The notes beneath the pieces are model-generated. The model was not told the DNA's origin. It ran no database searches and saw only the letters and a program-made list of their open reading frames with translations. Positions 5,086-10,163 of a DNA stretch of 10,163 bases are shown here, piece after piece; the stretch's first letter is position 1; each line of letters begins with the position of its first letter. Position numbers and translations under genes: made by a program. The stretch is from Oscillospiraceae bacterium. GTDB lineage: Bacteria; Bacillota; Clostridia; Oscillospirales; Acutalibacteraceae. Location: assembly GCA_902761265.1 (NCBI GenBank), contig CACWJV010000063.1:1-10163 (forward strand). The letters are read 5' to 3'.

Positions 5086-7722
5086 TTATACCTCGTCATA
5101 CGCCAGTGCGCGGCAATAGAGCTTGGTGCGTGCCGGGTCGGCGGCACTGGGATTGGCGTTTGCGATCGGATAGATGCCGTCGGGCGGCAGCAGACCGGCG
5201 TCGGGCTGTCCGTTGAGAAAGAGTTTCAGTACGCCGCTGTCCTCGCGCACGGCGCAAAGCTGTACCATATCGCGCACGTCACGCACCGAGCGCAGACGCG
5301 CTTTGCCGACCGTGAACACCACATGATCCTCCTCGATCACAACCGACACGTCGCCGCCCTGGCGGAACAGCTCTTTGTTGAGCAGCGGATCGAAGTTGAT
5401 TTTGATGGAAAAGCCGCCGGTGCCGCTAAGACCGCCTTGCGTGATCCGGCCGTCGGGGAACGCGAGGAAACGCAGAGCGAGCGTTTGCGCTTCGCCCAGC
5501 GCGTTGTGAAGACCATCGAGCGTGAGACTTGTTTCGCCCGAAAACGCGTTGCGAAGCGTCAGCACCGCTGACCAGCCGCCGATGAGCGGTTCAATATGCT
5601 CGACCGGGTTTTCGGCACAGCTAACGCCCGTCCAGTCTGTGACCTGATCGCAAAAGACCTCGACCCTGCGGTCGGACAGGGCGCGGACACGCTGCGCACA
5701 AACCGGCCCCAACGCGCCGAAATGGAAGATTTGCAGTTCGTGGCCGCGGAGCGAAAGCTGCAGATCGTCGCCGTAGCTGAAGGCACCGAACACGCCGGTA
5801 TCCGCCTGCGGCACCAACTGCGCCAGCGGCAGATTTTGCATACTGCGTTTGACGCCGAGCGTTTCGTCCAGCCGCAGCGTCAATGACTGCGGCGCGTCGG
5901 ACGGATTGCAGACGGTCAAAAGTCCTTCCGCTGTGTCAAACGCGGCAAAGCCGTAGAGCTCACCCGCCAGCGGATCGCCGCCGAACAGCAGCGTATGATC
6001 GAGCGCACGGCGGTACCGTTTACCGAACTGCTCCGCTGCGCGGCAGATGCGCCATTTGACCGGGTTCATGCGGCTGTTGCCGAGATACAGCTCCGTCAGC
6101 CTTGAGCCGCGGGCGGTGACGGCAAACAGATAGGTATAAAACGCCGCGTCCGTCATTTCGAGATCCGCTTTGGCGGCATAAATCGGATCGTGGTGATAGA
6201 GCCGCGACGCCGGGAAGCAAAACTGGCGCGTGTGGTAAAAATCGTAGTATCTGCCGGCGCGGTAGGTCAGCGCAGCGTCCATGCCGCGCTTTTGTTTGCC
6301 GCTTTTGGCAAAATCGAAATCGCTGCTGTTTTGGATCCATACGCTTTGGACCCATTGCAGCATCCACGGACTTGGCAGCGCATAGCTTGTCAGATTGAGA
6401 AACAGCGGTCCGGTGCTGTTTTGGTACAGGGAGTCGAACAGACGGATCCACGTTTCCCACAACCCGGTATAATACAGCAGATCGTTTTTGCCGCCGACCG
6501 GGTGGGCGTGATGCTGATTGCTGCACGACGCGCGTGCGATACCGTCGATTTTCCAATAGCTGACATCGAAATCGCGCTGACACGCCGCCATAAACGCGGC
6601 GAGATGTTCGGTATAGACAGGGCTTGCCACGCAGATATCCCGGCTTTTTTTGTTGTAATAGCCCCTGCCGCTCTTTTCGATTGCCTTTACAAAGCTTTTC
6701 GTCTGCGCGTTGTAGCCGCCGCGCGGCCCGATCCAAAGGCCGAAGGTTCCGCCCATAAAGCGCGCCTGTGCGGCAAGGTTAGACAGCGCGTTGGGAAACT
6801 TGTCGTTAAACGCCCAGAAATCGGCCGAATAATCGTTCCAGCCGTCGTCGATCACCACACAGTCCAAGGCGTCGCAGCCGGCTTCGTTGCGGCCTTTTTC
6901 AAGATCCGCGATGTCCTGCAGCAGCGTCTTTTCGTCGATATCCAGCATGTGTTCGAACCAGGTGTTATATTGCACACGCGGACGCGACGGACGCGCGATC
7001 TTTTCAATATAGGCAAAAAACGCCGTTCGCACGGAGGAGACATCCGGCGTTTCCGCCGCGCCGAACACAAAGCCGTCGGTCATAAAACAGCCGGTGCTGT
7101 CGGTCAGTTCGTCCAGTGTGCGGCCATAATAGCGCTTGGAGCAGGCAACGCCGTTTTGAATCATGTTGTACGCCGCCGGAAACTCGCTGCCGAAAAAGCA
7201 ATGGTCGATGAAAAACGGCTGTCCCAGCGAAAGCGGCGCACCGCCGATGAGCGACGAAGCCTGCTTCGGCAGCGCCCAGCCGGACGAGCCCTCGGCCAGT
7301 ACGAACGGCGCAAAGTCGATGTATTCGAGGAAGACGCGGTCGCTTTTTTCTTTGTCGCAATTGAATATCAAACGCGCACGGGCAAAGGCATCGTATTGCA
7401 AAAGCCGGACTTCATACGTCAGCTCCACCCGGCAGCCGCGCACACGAACCGGCGCAAACCGGATCGACAGCACCTGCTGTTCCCCGGTCTGCCGGTGCAG
7501 CACCTGTTTGATTTTGAAATCCTCGGCGCGCAGCGTTTCGCCGCCGAGCAGCCCTTTGCACTGCAGCAAAAACAGCGCGGAACCGTCTGCCACAGACAGA
7601 CGGCGCGCGCTGAGCCGATTGCACAAAAGGAAGCCGAAAAGGCGATTGGCCTTTACGGGGAACGACAAAGAAAGATAGCTGTTTTCGATGGTATAGCAGG
7701 ATGCGCCTGTCAGATCCTTCAT
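5086..7722 (-). CDS. Large GH36-like glycoside hydrolase (alpha-galactosidase-type TIM barrel) with C-terminal beta-sandwich
   Basis: An 878-residue protein without a signal peptide or membrane segment, so probably cytoplasmic. Residues 1-240 look like the N-terminal beta-rich domain of GH36-type enzymes. A TIM barrel follows (about 250-570) with 'YNTWFEHMLDIDEKTLLQDI' (252-271), 'VVIDDGWND' (289-297), 'FGLWIGPRGGYN' (327-338) and 'VSYWKIDGIA' (387-396). Asp393 is the likely nucleophile, by analogy with the K-W/I-D motif of GH36. The acid/base is less clear; Asp468 or Asp470 in 'WIQNSSDFDF' are candidates. The classic GH36 acid/base motif is not evident. Residues 575-670 form a beta domain and the last 110 or so resemble a concanavalin/LamG-like sandwich. 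AAGGAG lies 9 nt before the ATG. It follows the lipase by 29 bp. The substrate is unknown: an alpha-galactoside is possible, and a GH101/GH31-related specificity cannot be excluded. Confidence 0.65.
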   Translation of the reverse strand: MKDLTGASCYTIENSYLSLSFPVKANRLFGFLLCNRLSARRLSVADGSALFLLQCKGLLGGETLRAEDFKIKQVLHRQTGEQQVLSIRFAPVRVRGCRVELTYEVRLLQYDAFARARLIFNCDKEKSDRVFLEYIDFAPFVLAEGSSGWALPKQASSLIGGAPLSLGQPFFIDHCFFGSEFPAAYNMIQNGVACSKRYYGRTLDELTDSTGCFMTDGFVFGAAETPDVSSVRTAFFAYIEKIARPSRPRVQYNTWFEHMLDIDEKTLLQDIADLEKGRNEAGCDALDCVVIDDGWNDYSADFWAFNDKFPNALSNLAAQARFMGGTFGLWIGPRGGYNAQTKSFVKAIEKSGRGYYNKKSRDICVASPVYTEHLAAFMAACQRDFDVSYWKIDGIARASCSNQHHAHPVGGKNDLLYYTGLWETWIRLFDSLYQNSTGPLFLNLTSYALPSPWMLQWVQSVWIQNSSDFDFAKSGKQKRGMDAALTYRAGRYYDFYHTRQFCFPASRLYHHDPIYAAKADLEMTDAAFYTYLFAVTARGSRLTELYLGNSRMNPVKWRICRAAEQFGKRYRRALDHTLLFGGDPLAGELYGFAAFDTAEGLLTVCNPSDAPQSLTLRLDETLGVKRSMQNLPLAQLVPQADTGVFGAFSYGDDLQLSLRGHELQIFHFGALGPVCAQRVRALSDRRVEVFCDQVTDWTGVSCAENPVEHIEPLIGGWSAVLTLRNAFSGETSLTLDGLHNALGEAQTLALRFLAFPDGRITQGGLSGTGGFSIKINFDPLLNKELFRQGGDVSVVIEEDHVVFTVGKARLRSVRDVRDMVQLCAVREDSGVLKLFLNGQPDAGLLPPDGIYPIANANPSAADPARTKLYCRALAYDEV

Positions 7723-7751
7723 TGCTGTACGCTCCTTGATTCAAATGTCAA

Positions 7752-8684
7752 TCAGATGATGCTGTTCGCCCAGTCGATCAGATCCTTGCAGACCGTGTCA
7801 AACAGTGCGGATTCGTTGAGGATCTCGTGGCGTCCGCCCTCATAGATGTGCATGGTGATATTCTTTTTGCCGTTGGCAGCCAGCAGGTCGCGGACTTTTT
7901 TGACGCCGTCGCCGTAGGGGCCGACCGGGTCGTCGCCGCCGGCAAGCAGCAGCACCGGCAGTTCCTTGTCATAGGACGCGAACCATTCTTTGCCCGAGAC
8001 ATAGTTGAGCAGCGTGAACATATCGCGGTAGCCGTTGGCGGTGAACAAAAAGCCGCAGTACGGATCGGCGATGTATTTGTCAACCTGGAACTCATCTCTG
8101 GACAGCCAGTCAAACGGCGTTCTGCCCGGGGTACGTTTATTATAGGTGCCGAAGGCGATGTTGTCGATCATCTTGCTGCGGTAGTGGTCGCCCTTGAGCT
8201 TGGAGATCAGATTGGCGATGACGATGCCTGCCGCGGCGGCCGGGTTCGGGCCTGCGGTGCCGCAGAAGACGGCGCCGGCAAGATCGGACGCATATTTGGC
8301 GGAGAACGCACGGGACACAAACGAGCCCATGGAATGGCCGAAGAAGATGTACGGTTTGCCCGGGAATTCACTTTGCGCCGTTTCCATCAGTTTGCGGCAG
8401 TCGCCGATAAAGTTTTGCCACCCGTCTTTTTTGCCGAAATAGCCGAGCTCGTCGTCGTTTTTGACGCTCTTGCCGTGGCCGACGTGATCGTTGATATACA
8501 CCGCAAAGCCGTTGGCACACAGCACGTCCGCGAACGGTTCGTAACGTTCGAGATGCTCCGCCATGCCGTGGGCGATTTGGATGACCGCTTTCACGCTTGC
8601 AAGATCTTCGGGAAGATACTTCGCGGCATGGATATCGCAAAGACCGGATACCGACGGGAAATAGAATTCAGTTTTGACGCTCAT
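7752..8684 (-). CDS. Alpha/beta-hydrolase, monoacylglycerol lipase/lysophospholipase-like
   Basis: A 310-residue serine hydrolase of the Hydrolase_4 (monoglyceride lipase/lysophospholipase) type, without a signal peptide. The oxyanion-hole 'AHGMAEH' is at 38-44, 'NDHVGHGKS' at 65-73, and the nucleophile elbow GHSMG at 116-120 with Ser118. Asp252 lies in 'GGDDPVG' and His286 in 'EGGRHEIL', so the triad is complete. Residues 145-225 would form the lid. Members of this family hydrolyse esters of monoacylglycerols or lysophospholipids; the actual substrate here is not known. GGAGG sits 8 nt upstream of ATG 8684. It is the first gene of the operon, with its own promoter about 30 nt upstream, and the glycosidase follows after 29 bp. 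Confidence 0.85.
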   Translation of the reverse strand: MSVKTEFYFPSVSGLCDIHAAKYLPEDLASVKAVIQIAHGMAEHLERYEPFADVLCANGFAVYINDHVGHGKSVKNDDELGYFGKKDGWQNFIGDCRKLMETAQSEFPGKPYIFFGHSMGSFVSRAFSAKYASDLAGAVFCGTAGPNPAAAAGIVIANLISKLKGDHYRSKMIDNIAFGTYNKRTPGRTPFDWLSRDEFQVDKYIADPYCGFLFTANGYRDMFTLLNYVSGKEWFASYDKELPVLLLAGGDDPVGPYGDGVKKVRDLLAANGKKNITMHIYEGGRHEILNESALFDTVCKDLIDWANSII

Positions 8685-8718
8685 GATTTAGTCCTCCGTT
8701 TGTTCTGATATTTTTTCC

Positions 8719-8747
8719 ATTATACCATAGGCGCGCCTAATTTTCAC
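8719..8747 (-). promoter_or_regulatory. Sigma-A promoter of the lipase operon
   Basis: Minus strand: -35 GTGAAA (8747-8742, 4 of 6), 17-nt spacer, perfect -10 TATAAT (8724-8719). Transcription should start near 8712, about 28 nt before the ATG. Confidence 0.65.
8728..8739. promoter_or_regulatory. 12-bp perfect palindrome inside the lipase-operon promoter spacer (candidate operator)
   Basis: TAGGCGCGCCTA is perfectly palindromic and lies wholly between the -35 and -10 boxes. A protein bound there would exclude RNA polymerase, as many repressors do. The eight core bases recur at 8815-8822, about 80 bp upstream, and also in coding DNA at 64-71, so the core alone is not specific. Confidence 0.4.
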
Positions 8748-8950
8748 GCGTTTTGAAAAGATTCCCCGTCGGCAGTTTTCACAAATTCTTGTCCGTTTTT
8801 TTGGCAAATGAAGCGGCGCGCCGTTTGGTCTATTCCGGCGGTTGGCCGCATTCTTTTGAACAGGCAAAAGAGAAAAAGAAGCGAAAAGCCGCAAAAATTT
8901 GCTAAGTCCGTTTTTCGGGATATGAAAATGAAAATTTCTGAACATTTGTC

Positions 8951-8978
8951 TTGACTTTTGCGGAGAATCTGCTATAAT
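8951..8978 (+). promoter_or_regulatory. Strong extended -10 sigma-A promoter of the small membrane-protein gene
   Basis: -35 TTGACT (8951-8956), 16-nt spacer, -10 TATAAT (8973-8978) preceded by TGC. Start of transcription is expected near 8985, giving a leader of roughly 38 nt. This is the best promoter in the window. Confidence 0.75.
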
Positions 8979-8991
8979 GATATCAGAAATC

Positions 8992-9007
8992 AAGAACGAA
9001 TGTTCTT
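8992..9007. promoter_or_regulatory. SOS-box-like dyad (candidate LexA operator)
   Basis: AAGAAC-GAAT-GTTCTT is a dyad with 6-bp arms and a 4-nt centre. It contains the GAAC-N4-GTTC core of the Gram-positive SOS (Cheo) box. Against the B. subtilis consensus CGAACRNRYGTTYC it differs only in the two outermost bases, and the internal R, R and Y positions all fit. It lies at about +7 to +22 of the predicted transcript, where LexA would block transcription. Confidence 0.5.
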
Positions 9008-9022
9008 TCGGAGGTTATGACT

Positions 9023-9277
9023 ATGTTTGAAACGATGCAATCTTTTCTCGCGTTCTTCTTCCCTACCCTCGCGCTGATCATCCTCGGTATTTTATTTGAA
9101 GAAAAGCTGATCGCGTTTGAGCAAAAGCTGTTCGCTTCCCTGTTTGGCAAACGCGGCGCCGCAAAAGCACAATCGGCGGCACGCGACGGCAGACAGACGA
9201 ACCACCAGCGTCCGGCGCTGCGCCGCGTGGAAAACAACCGCAGCGCAACACGCAGACAAAGAAACCGCGCCGCGTAA
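9023..9277 (+). CDS. Small single-TM membrane protein with basic tail, possibly SOS-controlled
   Basis: An 84-residue protein with an N-terminal hydrophobic helix ('LAFFFPTLALIILGILF', about 9-25), an amphipathic charged linker ('EEKLIAFEQKLFASLFGK') and a strongly basic, Arg/Ala/Asn-rich, probably disordered tail. The positive-inside rule would put the tail in the cytoplasm. The start at 9023 is preferred because GGAGG lies 8 nt upstream; the ATG at 9017 is only 2 nt from it. Expression is supported by a strong promoter and a candidate LexA site in the leader. I do not recognise a family with a known function. SOS-induced cell-division inhibitors of Firmicutes (YneA, SosA) are also small single-TM proteins, but their tails are outside, so the likeness is only in size and control. 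No clear plus-strand terminator follows; a pyrimidine-rich stretch runs 9294-9320. Confidence 0.75.
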   Translation: MFETMQSFLAFFFPTLALIILGILFEEKLIAFEQKLFASLFGKRGAAKAQSAARDGRQTNHQRPALRRVENNRSATRRQRNRAA

Positions 9278-9324
9278 CGCAGCGCCCCAGCAAGCCTTTT
9301 TCTCTTTTATCTTTCTCTATCCTT

Positions 9325-9367
9325 AAAACACGAAGCGCCGTGCCCGTTGTGGGTGCGGCGCTTCGTG
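9325..9367 (-). terminator. Intrinsic terminator of the sleB-like gene
   Basis: A perfect 12-bp stem, CACGAAGCGCCG (9329-9340) with its complement at 9356-9367, has a 15-nt loop that can pair further (GCCC with GGGT). On the minus strand it is followed at once by TTTT. It starts 14 bp after the stop codon of the minus gene. There is no T run on the plus side, so it is mainly one-directional, though the hairpin may also stop or protect the convergent transcript. Confidence 0.75.
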
Positions 9368-9380
9368 CGTAGTGGATCAA

Positions 9381-10084
9381 TCAACTGCAAAAGCGGTGGT
9401 TGCCGATTGTGACGATAACCGGGCGCGAAAGCATATAGGCGTTGCTCGTCTTTGCCGGATTGTAATAATAGATCGCGCCGCCGCTGGGGTCCCAGCCGTT
9501 GACAGCGTCCTGCGCCGCCTTGCGCGAGGTTGTGTTTGGGGACACGCTCCAGTTGCTGTCGTTGACCGCGGAGAATGCGCCTTTTTGATAGATCACGCCG
9601 GCCACCGTATCGGGAAACGACGGATGGCGGACCCGGTTGAGCACGACCGCGCCGACCGCGACCTGGCCGGTATAGCTTTCGCCCCGCGCTTCCGCGGCGA
9701 TCAGCTTCGCGAGCAGCGTGAGATCCGCGCTGCTGTAGCCGCCGCCGGACGCCGATGCGCTGCCGGAGCCGAGGCCGAGATAAAGCAGCGTTTTCGGACC
9801 TGCAATGCCGTCCGCCGTGATGCCGACGCTTTTTTGAAACGCCACGACCGCACGCCGGGTCTGGGCGCCGTAGATGCCGTCGACCGAGCCGGAGAAAAAG
9901 CCGAGCGACCGTGAATGGAGCGTACCTCCTGCCCGCGCGAGCCGAGCTGGGAGAGCACATCCACCGACGCGCCGGCGCCGGGCGCTGACAGCGTATGCAG
10001 CCGGTTCAGCGTAAAGCTGCCGCAAAGCACGAGGATCAGCGCGAGGAAAAAAGAAAGAAAGCGGTTTGATTTTCTGTTTTGCAT
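9381..10084 (-). pseudogene. sleB: Spore cortex-lytic enzyme SleB-like, frameshifted in the peptidoglycan-binding domain
   Basis: SleB is a lytic transglycosylase made in the forespore that degrades cortex peptidoglycan during germination. From ATG 10084 one frame gives a basic start, a hydrophobic export helix (about residues 9-26, 'FLSFFLALILVLCGSF') and the beginning of a peptidoglycan-binding domain ('VLSQLGSRGQEVRSI'). The rest of that domain ('LGFFSGSVDGIYGAQTRRAV') and the complete SleB/CwlJ-type catalytic domain ('LIAAEARGESYTGQVAVGAV' to 'VIVTIGNHRF') lie in another frame ending at 9381. The break is within 9905-9913. Relatives have about six residues between EVxxI/L and LGFF, but only 8 nt are present here, so about 10 nt seem missing; adding 10 would restore a gene of 238 codons. 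The conserved 'AEARGE' glutamate is present. It may be a real mutation or a sequencing error. The usual partner YpeB is not in the window. Confidence 0.8.
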
Positions 10085-10114
10085 GGTTGAACCATCCCTT
10101 TTTATTTGACTGGA

Positions 10115-10145
10115 TATAGTGTTTCCCGGGATGGAACCAATATAC
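10115..10145 (-). promoter_or_regulatory. Possible sigma-G-type promoter of the sleB-like gene
   Basis: Minus strand: GTATA (10145-10141), 19 nt, CACTATA (10121-10115). The sigma-G pattern is GHATR, about 18 nt, CATNHTA, so there is one base mismatch and one extra spacer base. sleB is forespore (sigma-G) expressed in Bacillus. The ribosome binding site before ATG 10084 is weak (AAAGGGATGG). Confidence 0.3.
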
Positions 10146-10163
10146 ATAAACGGTCAAAACGGC

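Larger units (their letters stand above)
8685..9022. other. Divergent intergenic region between the lipase operon and the small membrane-protein gene
   Basis: About 340 bp with no supported gene. It holds two back-to-back sigma-A promoters, about 200 bp apart, the spacer palindrome, the SOS-box-like dyad and a purine-rich stretch (about 8862-8900, mostly A and G on the plus strand). A minus-strand open frame from 8993 to 8688 lacks a ribosome binding site and reads as low-complexity translation of this stretch. Confidence 0.5.

Noticed and set aside
6190..7845. 551-codon plus-strand open frame opposite the glycosidase
   Set aside because: Antisense shadow: no RBS, no recognisable domain, and it overlaps two well-supported minus-strand genes.
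7827..8708. Plus-strand open frame opposite the lipase
   Set aside because: Antisense of a hydrolase with a complete catalytic triad; it also runs over that gene's promoter region.
8688..8993. Minus-strand open frame of 101 codons upstream of the lipase
   Set aside because: No RBS, spans both divergent promoters, basic low-complexity translation.

Overview
The window looks like chromosomal DNA of an endospore-forming, moderately GC-rich member of the Clostridia, most likely an uncultured Oscillospiraceae/Ruminococcaceae-type gut organism. The reasons are a clear spoIVA, a SleB-type cortex hydrolase, strong AGGAGG ribosome binding sites, Firmicutes-style sigma-A promoters and a sigma-E-like promoter. 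The taxon is inferred from gene content and style; there is no marker gene.

Layout from left to right. (1) At the left edge lies the minus-strand 5' end of a diacid-recognition (CdaR/PucR-like) regulator. Its frame breaks after about 80 residues, although its promoter, operator-like palindrome and RBS are intact. (2) A gap of about 470 bp (391-858) holds that promoter, a diverged second copy of the promoter block, several short dyads and two intrinsic terminators of opposite polarity. (3) A monocistronic FAD-dependent oxidoreductase (859-2184, minus). (4) spoIVA (2291-3766, minus) with a sigma-E-like promoter. (5) A three-gene minus-strand operon read from 8684 down to 3920: an alpha/beta-hydrolase lipase, a large GH36-like glycosidase without a signal peptide, and a secreted or membrane-anchored Big_2 plus DUF4474 protein. 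It has a sigma-A promoter with a 12-bp palindrome in the spacer and ends at a 13-bp stem terminator. (6) Divergently, on the plus strand, a small single-TM protein (9023-9277) behind a strong extended -10 promoter with a Gram-positive SOS-box-like dyad just downstream. (7) At the right edge, a sleB-like cortex hydrolase gene (minus) with a frameshift in its peptidoglycan-binding domain and its own terminator.

How the genes fit together. spoIVA (coat basement layer, mother cell) and sleB (germination, forespore-made) are sporulation genes at separate loci; they do not form one operon. The lipase-glycosidase-DUF4474 operon appears to be an accessory catabolic or envelope unit of unknown substrate and is the least explained multi-gene unit here. 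The possible SOS control of the small membrane protein is the most testable regulatory idea. Both terminal genes are frame-disrupted, which could reflect real decay or sequence error.
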